Shown here: piece after piece, positions 6,938-16,419 of the stretch
Layout: each line of letters begins with the position of its first letter
How positions within the stretch are numbered: position 1 is the first letter of the stretch
Assembly (NCBI RefSeq): GCF_019424165.1
Contig: NZ_JAHZAA010000005.1
Span: 106,800 to 137,608, forward strand
Source of the DNA: Desulfovibrio sp.
Lineage (GTDB): Bacteria; Desulfobacterota; Desulfovibrionia; Desulfovibrionales; Desulfovibrionaceae
DNA length: 30,809 nt
Reading direction: 5' to 3'
The notes under the pieces: model-generated
Database searches by the model: none
What the model was told of the DNA's origin: nothing
What the model saw: only the letters and a program-made list of their open reading frames with translations
Program-made: the position numbers and the translations under genes

Positions 6938-9900
6938 CTAAACGTCAAACAGCATTTCCAGATCTTCGCGGGTGAGGGACTTCCAGGTGTCCTGGCCGGG
7001 AATGATGGCCTCGGCCACGCCGCGCTTGGCTTCCTGCAGCTTGAGTATTTTTTCTTCCACCGTGTTCTGGCAGATAAGCTTGTAGGAAAATACCTGTCTT
7101 GTCTGCCCGATGCGGTGGGTACGGTCTGTGGCCTGGCTTTCCACGGCGGGGTTCCACCACGGGTCGTAGTGGATGACGTAGTCCGCCGAGGTAAGGTTGA
7201 GGCCAGTGCCGCCTGCCTTGAGCGAAATGAGAAAGATGGGAATGTCCGGGCTGTTATTAAAGCGGTCCACCTGGTCAAAGCGGTCTTTGCTGGCGCCGTC
7301 AAGATAACAGAAGGGAACCTGAGAAAACTCAAGCCACTGTTTGATGATCTGCAACATCTGCACAAATTGCGAGAACACCAGCACCTTGTGCCCGCCTTCC
7401 ACGATTTCCATAATCATGTCCTTGAAAGCGTCGAACTTTCCGGAGGGCAGGTTGGTGGTAAAGCCTGGTATATCTATTTTGAGCAGGCGCGGGTGGCAGC
7501 AGATCTGGCGCAGCTTGAGCAGGGCGTCCAGAATGGACATCTGGCTTTTGGCAAGGCCTTTCTGGTCCACGTCGGCCAGTACCTGGGCGCGCAGCTTGCG
7601 GGCCAGGGCCGCGTACAGTTCTGCCTGCGCCTCTTCGAGGGCGCAGCAGGTGACGCTTTCCACCTTGGGGGGCAGGTCTTTTGCCACTTCGGCCTTGGTG
7701 CGCCGCAATATGAAGGGCCGCACGCGGGTGCGCAGGTAATCCAGAGTTTCGGCGTCGCCGTCCTTGATGGGTTTGACGATGCCGCGCTGGAAGGCGTGCT
7801 GTGAGCCGAGAAAGCCGGGCATGAGAAACTCGAAGAGCGACCAGAGCTCAAAGAGGTTGTTCTCGATGGGCGTACCCGACAGGCACAGGCGCATGCGGGC
7901 ATTGATGCGCCGCACGGCCCTGGCCGTTATGGTATTGGGGTTCTTGATGTTCTGGGCTTCGGCCAGAATAACGGTATTGAATTCGTATTTTTCCATCTCC
8001 TCCAGGTCTCGCCGTAACAGGGCGTAGGTGGTGATGATAAGGTCCGAATTGGCGATATGCTTGAACATGCCTTCACGGCGCGTGCCGTAGATGGTCAGCC
8101 GCTTGAGGCCGGGAACAAATTTTTCCGCTTCGCGCTCCCAGTTGGGCAGTACCGAGGTGGGAACCACAATCAGGTTGGGACCCACATAGTTGGTTTGCAC
8201 CATGTACTGGATGAAGGCCAGGGTCTGCACCGTTTTGCCCAGGCCCATTTCGTCCGCCAGAATGCCGCCGAAGCCGTATTCCGACAAAAAGTTAAGGTAC
8301 GAAAGGCCCTGTGCCTGGTAGGCGCGCAGGTTGGCGTTGAGCCCCTTGGGCGGCTCAATGGGGCGAACCTCGCGGAAAGAGCGGATCTTTTCGCGCAGGT
8401 TGTTCCAGAAAGAGTCGGTGGCCGCTCCGGGCAGGTCTTCCAGCAGACTGTCCAGCACCGGGGCTTCAAACTGCTTGAATTTCTGCTGCGGCGGCTTTGA
8501 AGGGTCAAGGCCAAGGGCTGTGAGCTTGTGGGCGAGCTTTTCAAGCCATGCCTCGGGCAGGCTTGTGTAGGAGCCGTCCTTCAACTGCACATAGCGCTTG
8601 CCGCGTGTCCAGGCCTTCCAGATTTTTTCCAGAGGCAGGGACTGGCCTTCGTAGTCAACGGTGATATCCAGCGAAAACCATTTTTCCTTTTCGTTGCTGA
8701 CCACTTCGGCCGTGATATTGGATGTGGCCGTGCGCACCTTGTAGCGTGAAAGGGCTTTTTCGCCGTAAACACGGTAGTTTTCGACAAGCTTGGGGTAATA
8801 GTCCAGCAAAAAGGCAATGGCTTCTTCCGGTTCAAGAAACCACAGCTTGCTTGAACGGGATTGAAAGTCCATACCCGCGAGGTCGGTCATGAGCTGGGCT
8901 TCTTCGTCCTGATGCCGGCGCACAAGAAAGGTCTGCCCGTCATAGGTATAGCTGCCGGTCTGAAAGTCGGGGTTGGGGCCGTTGAGCGTGAACTCCCCGT
9001 GGCGGGTTTCATAGATGTTGTCGATCTCAAGCGTGAGCAGGCTGCCTTCTTCATCCAGAAAGAGCTTGGGATTGTAAGTGGCAGGCTGGAACACGGGCTC
9101 CATCTGCTTGAGGAACTGCTGCGGTTCGTAAAGTTCAGAGGCGGGCAGGCGAGTCCACACACGGTCGAGAAATTCGGATATTTCCTCGTGAGGAACCACA
9201 GGGCGCTCATAAATAAGGTTGCGCACAAGCGAAGGGTAAAGGCCCGTCTGCACCGGGTAGAAATTGTGCTGGTAGCAGACCCAGAGCGGCATTTGCCCGT
9301 GAAAGGTGATGGGCGCGTCTTCCGGCGCGGTGCTTTCATTCTGGGGGTTGCGGCTTTCAGCCGCGGCCCGGCTGGCGGCACCGGCGCGTATGGGCAGGGG
9401 CGGGCGGCCTTCGCGCTTGAGCAGCACTTCAAAACTGAAGCCCGAATCGTCCAGAATGGGCTTGAGCTTGAGGGCAAAAGGCGTGCTTTCGACCCGGCAG
9501 GGCATGTCCGTGTCTTTCCAGAGCAGGTAGTATTCCTTGCGCACAGACCAGAAAAACCATGAGGTAAGACCCTGCGGGATTTCTACCCTGTGTCCGTAAT
9601 AGTCCAGGTGCTGGCCTATCTGGCGCGCCACATACGGCAGTTGCGGCGAGAACTCGCACCAGTCCGGATTATTGATGATCTGTTCCAGCGTCACCTCATT
9701 GTGCACGGTGGACAGGCCGGACTTGTTCTGCCGCGCCCGGAAAAAGGACACCAGAAGCCGCCCCTGTTCAGGCTCAAAGCGAAATATGAGGTAGTGGCGG
9801 CCCGGTTCCGGCTCCATATCGGTAGAGAAGAAATTGCGGAAGCTCTGCTTCCAGTCGGTGCTGGGCGGCGGGCTTTCTTCAGCGTCGCCCTGTTCCTTTC

Positions 9901-10213
9901 GCAGTTCTTCAACAAGACGCAGGGCAAGAGCCGCCACATGGCGACAGATGCCGGTGAAGGCGTCAGAGCAGTTGCACTGGTGCCGCGTGCTGTGGTCAGT
10001 AATGGTCATGCTCAGGCTGGGCGTATAGACTTGCAGGTCGTCACCCTGTATGACTCCCTGCACGTCCCAGGTCTCGCCTTCCTGGATATTTATTTTTTGC
10101 ACCTCACCTTCGGACAGGATATAGTACGCGGCGTCACGTATGTACTCCGGTACGCTGTCATGCAGAAAGGTCTGGCACATTTCGCGTACGACACTCTGTT
10201 CTGATCGACTCAT
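6938..10213 (-). CDS. SWIM zinc-finger SNF2-family helicase/ATPase
   Basis: A 1091-residue Swi2/Snf2-type DNA translocase. The N-terminus carries a SWIM zinc motif (C80, C82, C90, H92 in HQCNCSDAFTGICRH). A long variable middle region follows, then the two-lobe SNF2 core: Walker A DEMGLGKT near residue 655, motif III LSGTPIENNL, and C-lobe motifs VFSQF, GLNLTSADYVIHYDPWWNP and DRTHRIGQ. Bacterial members are common and mostly uncharacterised, and are presumed to act on DNA or nucleoprotein. Oddly, the Walker B/DEAQ box reads LAEAQNIKNP. The aspartate expected at residue 751 is alanine (codon GCC at 7961-7963, one base from GAC), which should impair Mg-ATP hydrolysis. The start at 10213 has GAGGA upstream. 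The gene stands alone, divergent from the binding-protein gene at 10332. Confidence 0.9.
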   Translation of the reverse strand: MSRSEQSVVREMCQTFLHDSVPEYIRDAAYYILSEGEVQKINIQEGETWDVQGVIQGDDLQVYTPSLSMTITDHSTRHQCNCSDAFTGICRHVAALALRLVEELRKEQGDAEESPPPSTDWKQSFRNFFSTDMEPEPGRHYLIFRFEPEQGRLLVSFFRARQNKSGLSTVHNEVTLEQIINNPDWCEFSPQLPYVARQIGQHLDYYGHRVEIPQGLTSWFFWSVRKEYYLLWKDTDMPCRVESTPFALKLKPILDDSGFSFEVLLKREGRPPLPIRAGAASRAAAESRNPQNESTAPEDAPITFHGQMPLWVCYQHNFYPVQTGLYPSLVRNLIYERPVVPHEEISEFLDRVWTRLPASELYEPQQFLKQMEPVFQPATYNPKLFLDEEGSLLTLEIDNIYETRHGEFTLNGPNPDFQTGSYTYDGQTFLVRRHQDEEAQLMTDLAGMDFQSRSSKLWFLEPEEAIAFLLDYYPKLVENYRVYGEKALSRYKVRTATSNITAEVVSNEKEKWFSLDITVDYEGQSLPLEKIWKAWTRGKRYVQLKDGSYTSLPEAWLEKLAHKLTALGLDPSKPPQQKFKQFEAPVLDSLLEDLPGAATDSFWNNLREKIRSFREVRPIEPPKGLNANLRAYQAQGLSYLNFLSEYGFGGILADEMGLGKTVQTLAFIQYMVQTNYVGPNLIVVPTSVLPNWEREAEKFVPGLKRLTIYGTRREGMFKHIANSDLIITTYALLRRDLEEMEKYEFNTVILAEAQNIKNPNTITARAVRRINARMRLCLSGTPIENNLFELWSLFEFLMPGFLGSQHAFQRGIVKPIKDGDAETLDYLRTRVRPFILRRTKAEVAKDLPPKVESVTCCALEEAQAELYAALARKLRAQVLADVDQKGLAKSQMSILDALLKLRQICCHPRLLKIDIPGFTTNLPSGKFDAFKDMIMEIVEGGHKVLVFSQFVQMLQIIKQWLEFSQVPFCYLDGASKDRFDQVDRFNNSPDIPIFLISLKAGGTGLNLTSADYVIHYDPWWNPAVESQATDRTHRIGQTRQVFSYKLICQNTVEEKILKLQEAKRGVAEAIIPGQDTWKSLTREDLEMLFDV

Positions 10214-10229
10214 GCGTTCCTCAAAAAGC

Positions 10230-10264
10230 CCCTGTCAGGTGTATCGAAAGTTTCAATGACAGGG
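10230..10264. promoter_or_regulatory. Inverted repeat CCCTGTCA-N19-TGACAGGG in a divergent promoter region
   Basis: Perfect 8-bp arms (10230-10237 and 10257-10264) lie 17 bases upstream of the helicase start codon, in the 118-bp gap between divergent genes. It may be an operator or a hairpin in the helicase leader. No protein can be assigned. Confidence 0.3.
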
Positions 10265-10331
10265 CGATGTTATGATGTTTGCGATAAATAGCACAGGTTG
10301 GGGGGCGAAAGCAATATGAAGCATCAAAATT

Positions 10332-12023
10332 ATGAAAAAAATAAATTTTGAGTGGGTAAACAGTATGTTGGATGTATTTCTTCCAATTCGTGTCCTGCTC
10401 TTACTGACTGTTTTTATGGGATTTTTTGGTCCCCATGCCGTCGTGGCCGCCGAGATCGGGTCTGACGCGGCAAGAAAAGAAAATTTTGGAACACCCGTGG
10501 ACGGAGGCCGCATTCTTTTCGGCAGCATTGGTGAAGCCTCCAATCTTATTCCCTACCTTTCGGCGGATTCCGCTTCGCATGAGGTAGCGGGGCTTATTTA
10601 TGTGGCGCCCTTGCGCTACGACAAGGATCTTCAGGTAGAGCCCTGGGCCGCAGAAAGCTGGAATATGGAAGACGACGGGCGGCTTATGCGCTTTACCCTG
10701 CGCAAGGGCATACTGTGGGAAGACGGCGTTGAGCTGACTGCCGAGGACGTGGCCTATACCTGCAAGGTAGTGGCGGATCCGGCCACGGGAAGCCCCTATG
10801 CCGAAGATTTTTCGCGTATCAAGGAATTCCGGGTTATTGACCGTTATACGTTTGAAGTCCGTTACGAGCATTTTTTCGCGCGCTCAGTGTCTTCGTGGAT
10901 GCAGCCCATACTGCCCCGGCATCTTCTTGAGGGGCAGGATATCCGCAGCAGCCCGCTCACACGCAAGCCGATGGGGGCCGGGCCGTACCGGCTCAAGGCC
11001 TGGGAGCCGGGCAGCCGTATTATTCTTGAGGCTTCGCCCACCTACTTTGACGGCAAGCCCCACATCACCGAAGTCGTGTACCGCATTATCCCCGATGGCG
11101 CGACCATGTTTATGGAGGCGCGCGCCGGGCGGCTGGATATTATGGATCTTTCCCCCCTGCAATACCTGCGGCAGACCTCCGGCCCCATGTGGGAGCGCGA
11201 GTTCAACAGGTTTCGTTACCTTGCCTCGTCCTACGTGTTTCTGGGCTTTAACCTGCAGCATCCGTTTTTTGGGGATGTGCGGGTGCGCAGGGCTATCTCT
11301 CAGGCCATTGACCGGGACAGTATCATCCAGGGGGTGCTGCTCGGGCAGGGTATACCGGCCTTCGGGCCTTTCAAGCCCGGGGTATGGGCCTATCATCCGA
11401 CCCTTAAACCCATGCCGCAAAATGTGGCCGCCGCACGCGCCCTGCTGGCCGAGGCCGGTTTTACCGACAGCGATGGCGACGGCCTGCTGGACAGAAACGG
11501 CAAGCCTTTTTCTTTTACCATACTGACCAATCAGGGCAACGATCAGCGTATTCTTACGGCCACGGTCATACAGGCGCAGCTCAGGGCCATCGGCATTGAC
11601 GTGCATATCCGCACGGTGGAATGGGCGGCCTTTATTCGCGAGTTTGTCAACAAGGGCCGTTTTGACGCCATTATTCTTGGCTGGACCATTCCCCAGGACC
11701 CGGATATCTATCAGGTGTGGCATTCATCGCAGGCTGTTGAAGGCGGCCTTAACTTTACCTACTATAAAAATCCCGAAGTGGACAGGCTGCTGGAAGAGGC
11801 GCGTTCCATCCCCGACCAGAGCACGCGCGCCCGCCTGTACTATCGCATTCAGGAAGTACTGGATGCGGAACAGCCCTATTGCTTTTTGTATGTTCCCTAT
11901 GCGCTGCCCGTGGTGCAAAAGCGTTTTCAGGGCGTCAAGCCAGCCCTGGCGGGCCTGATGTACAATTTTGAAAAATGGTGGGTTCCGAAAGAGCTTCAGC
12001 GGCACAGCCTGGCGGCGGACTAG
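10332..12023 (+). CDS. ABC transporter substrate-binding protein, family 5 (peptide/nickel type)
   Basis: A 563-residue extracytoplasmic solute-binding protein of the DppA/OppA/NikA superfamily (SBP_bac_5). A hydrophobic signal segment (LLLLTVFMGFFG) ends near AVVAAE. The mature part contains family features such as NLIPYLSADSASHEV, the ATP-independent ligand-domain stretch LEPWAAESW-like (here VEPWAAESWNMEDDGR), and VRRAISQAIDRDSIIQG. The ATG at 10332 is used. The ATG at 10365 (MLDVFLPIRV) would also give a good signal peptide, and neither has a strong ribosome-binding site. No permease or ATPase gene is adjacent, so the partner transporter must be elsewhere. The sequence does not settle whether the ligand is peptide, nickel chelate or another solute. 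Confidence 0.88.
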   Translation: MKKINFEWVNSMLDVFLPIRVLLLLTVFMGFFGPHAVVAAEIGSDAARKENFGTPVDGGRILFGSIGEASNLIPYLSADSASHEVAGLIYVAPLRYDKDLQVEPWAAESWNMEDDGRLMRFTLRKGILWEDGVELTAEDVAYTCKVVADPATGSPYAEDFSRIKEFRVIDRYTFEVRYEHFFARSVSSWMQPILPRHLLEGQDIRSSPLTRKPMGAGPYRLKAWEPGSRIILEASPTYFDGKPHITEVVYRIIPDGATMFMEARAGRLDIMDLSPLQYLRQTSGPMWEREFNRFRYLASSYVFLGFNLQHPFFGDVRVRRAISQAIDRDSIIQGVLLGQGIPAFGPFKPGVWAYHPTLKPMPQNVAAARALLAEAGFTDSDGDGLLDRNGKPFSFTILTNQGNDQRILTATVIQAQLRAIGIDVHIRTVEWAAFIREFVNKGRFDAIILGWTIPQDPDIYQVWHSSQAVEGGLNFTYYKNPEVDRLLEEARSIPDQSTRARLYYRIQEVLDAEQPYCFLYVPYALPVVQKRFQGVKPALAGLMYNFEKWWVPKELQRHSLAAD

Positions 12024-12120
12024 AGCTTTTAAGCTTTTTCAAAGGTAAAATGCGCTAACTGCCGTGTGCCGTTCGCTTTTTTTCTGTTTTGAACCGGCTT
12101 TGAAGCGGCTGGCTGGCTGT

Positions 12121-12156
12121 GCCAATCGAGCCAGTCGCGCCAATTGAGCCAATCGC
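12121..12156. repeat. Four tandem copies of a 9-bp unit
   Basis: GCCAATCGA, GCCAGTCGC, GCCAATTGA and GCCAATCGC follow one another without a gap. They can also be read as two 18-bp units differing at two positions. This looks like a short slippage-type tandem repeat. Confidence 0.7.
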
Positions 12157-12562
12157 GCAAGGCGTGCAGCGTGTTGCGGCTCTTCGCCCAGACATTTTAG
12201 GATGGCCGCGTGGTACCCTTGGCGGGCAGACCGCCTTGCTTCCACATGGGGCATGCGTTTGGGGGTATGCCCGGCTTTCAATGCCGCGCATGAAGCTTTT
12301 CACCGTGCCGCCGGCCTGCGGCACGCCCGGGTGACAAAGCGCTGCGCCCGGCGGGCAGGGGCGCAGGAATTCACCGCGGCAAAAATCCCTGGCGCGTCCA
12401 GATAAGGGCCGACAACGACCTTTCATCCATTTCCATTAAAAAATACGGCTTGTCACAGGCGAAAAGTGCGGATGCACGGTGGGTACGCAATGCCCGGAGT
12501 ATCTGCAAACTTTGCCGGTTTTTTTGCGGGCTGCCGCAGGGCTTGCTGCGGAGTCAATAGCA

Positions 12563-12589
12563 TTGACAAGGCCGCGCAACTGATAACAT
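12563..12589 (+). promoter_or_regulatory. Sigma70-like promoter for rel
   Basis: A perfect -35 TTGACA (12563-12568) is followed after 15 bp by TAACAT (12584-12589). TG one base upstream makes an extended -10 element (TGATAACAT). The expected start lies about 40 bases before the rel ATG. The short spacing is the main weakness. Confidence 0.45.
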
Positions 12590-12633
12590 AGTCAGGACAT
12601 CACAAAGATTTTACGCCCGGACGGGATTTACGC

Positions 12634-14436
12634 ATGATTCGTATACAGGAAATTCTCGACAAGGTGTCGGCGCACAATCCCGACGCAGATCTGGAGCTTA
12701 TCCAGAAGGCTTATGTTTACGCCGCCACTGCCCATGCAGGGCAAACCCGCCTGTCGGGCGAACCGTATCTTTCCCATCCGTTGGCCGTGGCCGACACCCT
12801 GGCCGAAATGGGTTTTGACGAGTCAACGATAGTCGCCGGGCTTTTGCACGACACGGTAGAAGATACCAAGGCCACGCTTGAAGAGCTGGATGAAAACTTC
12901 GGCGAGGACGTGGCCGATATTGTTGACGGCGTGACCAAGATCAGCATGATCCCCTTTGAAAACAAAGAGGAAGCCCAGGCAGAGAACATCCGCAAGATGA
13001 TCCTGGCCATGAGCCATGACATGCGTGTGCTTATGGTCAAGCTGGCCGACCGCCTGCACAACATGCGCACCCTGGATTTTCAGAAAGCCCACAAGCAGAA
13101 AGGCATTGCCCAGGAAACAATGGATATATATGCGCCACTGGCAAACCGCCTGGGCCTTTATATCATGAAGCGCAATCTGGAAGACCTGAGTTTCAAGTAT
13201 CTGCGCCCCGACATTTTCAATCAGATAGACCACTGGCTGGACAAGCATCAGGTAGTGGAGAAGCAGATTATCGCCAAGGTGGTGGACCTGATAAAAGACC
13301 TTCTTGCCTCCAACGGCATCGAAGGGCAGGTTTACGGCCGCATCAAGCACAAATACAGCATCTATAAAAAGATGCAGTCCCAGTCCCTGACGCTGGATGA
13401 AATGCACGACATCATGGCGTTTCGTGTTCTGGTCAAGGATATCAGAGACTGCTACGCGGCGCTTGGCCTTGTGCATTCGCAATGGAGGCCCGTACACGGG
13501 CGTTTTAAAGACTATATCTCCATGCCCAAGACCAACGGCTACCAGAGCCTGCATACCACGGTCATCGGGCCTGAAGGCGAACGCATAGAAATCCAGATAC
13601 GCACTGAAGACATGCACCGGCAGGCCGAGCACGGCGTGGCCGCCCACTGGCTGTACAAGGAAAAAGGCCGGGTCAACAGCAAGGACCTCGAGCAGTTTGG
13701 CTGGCTGCGCGAAATTTTTGAGCGTCAGAGCGAAGAGACGGACTCGCGCGAATTCATGCATTCGCTCAAGCTGGATCTCTTCAAGGACGAGGTCTACGTC
13801 TATACCCCGGCGGGCGATGTCAAAGAACTGCCTGAAGGGGCTACCCCTCTGGATTTCGCGTTTATCATCCATACCAAGGTGGGGCAGCACTGCACCGGAG
13901 CCAAGATCAACGGTCGGCTCATGCCTTTGAGCACAGAGCTTAAAAACGGCGACATTGTTGAGATTCTTACCGATCCCAGCAGAAAACCCAACCGGGACTG
14001 GCTCAAGATCGTCAAAACAGCCAGGGCGCGCAGCCGTATTCAGCGTTACCTGCGCACCGAGGAGCGCACTCACGCGGTAAGCCTTGGGCGCGACATGCTG
14101 GAAAAAGAAGGGCGAAAGGTCAGCCTCAACGTCAACAAGGCCATCAAAGAAGGGCATATGGCCCTGGTGGCCCAGGAAATGAACTTCGAGAGTGTGGACG
14201 ACCTTGTGGCATCGGTGGGCTACGCCCACACAACGCCGCGCAAGGTGCTCAACCGTTTGTACGCCGTGCTGCATCCGGATGCGGTTTCTTCTGCGCCTGA
14301 AACGCCCACAGTCAAAGAAAGCAAAGAGGCCGCCAGCCGTAAAACGGAAGGCGTGGGTATTTCCGGTGTGGACGGCGTGCTCATGCGTTTTGCCAAGTGC
14401 TGCAATCCGGTTCCCGGTGATCCCATCAGCGGGTAG
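12634..14436 (+). pseudogene. rel: Bifunctional (p)ppGpp synthetase/hydrolase Rel/SpoT, interrupted by in-frame TAG
   Basis: An RSH-family stringent-response enzyme. Visible domains are the HD hydrolase (about residues 30-180, with HPLAVAD and LLHDTVEDT metal-site residues intact), the synthetase (about 230-350, with KHKYSIYKKM, KTNGYQSLHT and IQIRTEDMH), the TGS domain (about 390-450, VYVYTPAGDVKELPEGAT), and a helical region and cysteine motif (FAKCCNPVPGDPI). Codon 601 is TAG (14434-14436), in the conserved context GDPISG-stop-ISRG. Relatives normally have tyrosine there. Reading continues in the same frame for 120 codons encoding the missing ACT domain (14437-14796), so the full gene would encode 720 residues. 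A single base change from TAC or TAT explains it. The catalytic half may still be made as a 600-residue protein lacking ACT-mediated control. A sequencing error is a real alternative. Confidence 0.85.
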
Positions 14437-14796
14437 ATCAGCCGTGGCCTTGGCATCAGCGTGCATCGCGCGGACTGCCCCAATGTGGCGAATATGGAGC
14501 CGGAACGGCTCATATCCGTGCATTGGGACGGCGCGGAAGAAAAGCCTTACGAAGCCGGTATTTTTATCATTGCCAAAAACGAGCACGGTGTACTGGCCTT
14601 GGTGGCCCAGGTGCTCGCCAAAAACAACGTGAACATCACCGGGCTGAATATGGACAACCTTGTGGACGGCCGTGCCAAGCTGCGCTTTACCGTGGAAGTG
14701 CGCGATGCCACGCAGCTCTATCAGCTTATCGAAGCCATCCGTTCTCTGTCGCCCATTCTTGAGGTGGTGCGCGATACGGAAGACGCGCAGTAGCAT
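14437..14796 (+). pseudogene. Severed C-terminal ACT domain of Rel
   Basis: This is in frame with the upstream rel fragment and continues its homology without a gap: ISRGLGISVHRADCPN, then an ACT domain (IFIIAKNEHGVLALVAQVL), ending with the normal stop at 14794-14796. A GTG at 14461 could in principle start a separate 110-residue peptide, but no ribosome-binding site is evident. It is best regarded as the 3' part of the same gene. Confidence 0.8.
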
Positions 14797-14956
14797 TTTT
14801 GGGATACGGGTTTTTATTTATATGTAAACGGCCAACCTGCTGATTTTTTGGGCGCATGGCCTGTTGGGCCGGTGTTGGCAAAAGGCGTTTGCAGTGCGTT
14901 GAAAAATATCAGCTCTCAATTGTTATTTAAGACTAACTTTATTTGACTTGTGAAAT

Positions 14957-14981
14957 GGCATGCGTCATTATGCCGCATGCC
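14957..14981. promoter_or_regulatory. Inverted repeat GGCATGCG-N9-CGCATGCC over the MATE start codon
   Basis: Perfect 8-bp arms (14957-14964 and 14974-14981) overlap the proposed start codon of the MATE gene (14977). It could be an operator for the DtxR-like regulator encoded next, or an RNA hairpin that hides the start. Confidence 0.4.
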
Positions 14982-16332
14982 CGATGCAAATCCCGTCTCC
15001 GCCCGTGAAGTGGCCCGCCTGACTATTCCCCAGTTGGGGCTGATGTTCTGCCATATGGTCATGTCCATGACCGATCTGTGGGTGGCAGGGCAGCTGGATG
15101 AGGGAGTTCTGGCCGCACTTGGTTTTATCGCGCAGATATACTCCTTGCTCATGCTGCTGACAGCCATTGTGGGCAGCGGCTGCATGGCCATGGTCAGCCA
15201 GTCGCTCGGTGCAGGAAAATTTTTGCGCGCGCGCCGCTATTCCGGCCTGATAGTCTGCCTTTCTTTTTCAGCAGGCTCGCTGGTTGCGCTTCTGGCTGCG
15301 GGCATTCTTGCCGTCTTGCCGCTGGAGCAGATGGTGCCTGCGCATCTTGTTCCTGTGGCGCGCACGTTCGGTCTGGCGTACGCTGCACAGGTGCCGTTCT
15401 TTTACAGTCTGATCATGCTCAACTCCGTGTTCCGCGCACACAAACTGGTCTGGCTGCCCACAACAACACTCTGTTTTGTAGCCGGCATCAACTTTATCGG
15501 CAGTGCGGGATTGGGCCTCGGCTGGTGGGGATTGCCGCGTTTGGGGTATGAAGCCGTGGCCTGGACGACGTTTGGCGCGTCTGTTGCGGGCTTTCTCTGC
15601 AATGCGGCCCTGGGGGTGCGTACCGGTATATTACGCTCTTCATCCTTTGCGGCGTGGCGGTGGAACCGTCTGGCCATGCCCCGCCTGTGGCGGGTGGGGG
15701 CTCCGGCCATGGTGGGCAACGTGGCCGCGCATATGGGCAGCCTGGCTCTTCTGGCCTGTGTATCAAGCCTGCCGCACGGCGCAGTGGACGCTGTGGCGGG
15801 CATGACGCTGGGCATGCGCGTTATGGGTTTTGTGCTTTTTCCTGTGGCCGGGCTTGGCATGACCATAACCATTCTTGGCGGGCATCTGATCGGCGCGGGC
15901 CTTGGGCGGGCAGGCTATGCCCTTGGTCTGCGTTATGGCCTGCGGGTGGCTTTGGCCCTTGCAGTGGCGGGTGGCCTGCTGTGCCTGCTGCGGCAGCCGG
16001 TGACCCTTGCCTTTACCGCCGATTCCGGCGCGGTGAACATGGCAGAGCTATACCTTGTTTTTTCCTGCCTTGTGCTGCCGTTGCAGGGCATGGGGCAGAT
16101 GCTCAACTCCATCCTGGCCGGGGCCGGAGCCACACGTTTTACCTGCCGCATAAGCTGTATTTCCACCTGGGGTATATCCGTGCCTGTGGCTTATGCACTC
16201 GGACACTGGACCAGGCTTGGCGCTGCCGGTATTTTTGCCGGTATGGCCTGCGGCAGCGCGGCCGCCGCGTTGTGGACGCTGCGTGTTTACATGCGAAAAA
16301 AATGGCTTGGTTCCACAAAGGCTGTCTGGTAA
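14977..16332 (+). CDS. MATE family multidrug/cation antiporter
   Basis: An inner-membrane MATE-type efflux protein of 451 residues with about twelve hydrophobic spans in two homologous halves. Typical family text includes IPQLGLMFCHMVMSMTDLWVAGQL near the N-terminus (the family's MVDTLMVG-like region) and GAPAMVGNVAAHMGSLALL at the start of the second half. MATE proteins export drugs or metabolites using Na+ or H+ gradients. The substrate here is unknown. The ATG at 14977 is preferred because homology begins right after it. A GTG at 14950 in the same frame would add nine residues, and neither has a clear ribosome-binding site. The DtxR-type regulator 87 bases downstream may control it, which would hint at a metal-linked or metallophore-linked substrate. 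That link is inference. Confidence 0.88.
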   Translation: MPDANPVSAREVARLTIPQLGLMFCHMVMSMTDLWVAGQLDEGVLAALGFIAQIYSLLMLLTAIVGSGCMAMVSQSLGAGKFLRARRYSGLIVCLSFSAGSLVALLAAGILAVLPLEQMVPAHLVPVARTFGLAYAAQVPFFYSLIMLNSVFRAHKLVWLPTTTLCFVAGINFIGSAGLGLGWWGLPRLGYEAVAWTTFGASVAGFLCNAALGVRTGILRSSSFAAWRWNRLAMPRLWRVGAPAMVGNVAAHMGSLALLACVSSLPHGAVDAVAGMTLGMRVMGFVLFPVAGLGMTITILGGHLIGAGLGRAGYALGLRYGLRVALALAVAGGLLCLLRQPVTLAFTADSGAVNMAELYLVFSCLVLPLQGMGQMLNSILAGAGATRFTCRISCISTWGISVPVAYALGHWTRLGAAGIFAGMACGSAAAALWTLRVYMRKKWLGSTKAVW

Positions 16333-16419
16333 CCTGTAAACCGTCTTTGCCGTTTTAAGGATCTTGCATTTCAGGGAATTGCAGGTCGGGACGCATCAGG
16401 TACAGAGGAGTTTGATTAC

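Larger units (their letters stand above)
12024..12633. other. 610-bp intergenic region before rel
   Basis: No credible gene was found. It contains four tandem 9-mers (12121-12156), a hairpin with 7-bp arms GTGCCGC and GCGGCAC (12305-12324), and a promoter-like element close to rel (12563-12589). Overlapping open frames on both strands have compositionally biased, low-complexity translations and no convincing start. Confidence 0.55.

Noticed and set aside
12055..12426. 123-codon minus-strand open frame between the binding protein and rel
   Set aside because: Arg/Gly/Pro-rich low-complexity translation driven by the tandem 9-mers, with no start signal and no homology recognised.
14434..14436. 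TAG as pyrrolysine in Rel
   Set aside because: The position is normally tyrosine, Rel proteins are not known to use pyrrolysine, and no pyl gene is visible. A nonsense mutation or sequencing error is simpler.
12823..14796. 657-codon minus-strand open frame opposite rel
   Set aside because: It is a mirror of rel codon usage, and it stays open across the rel amber codon only because the other strand is unaffected.
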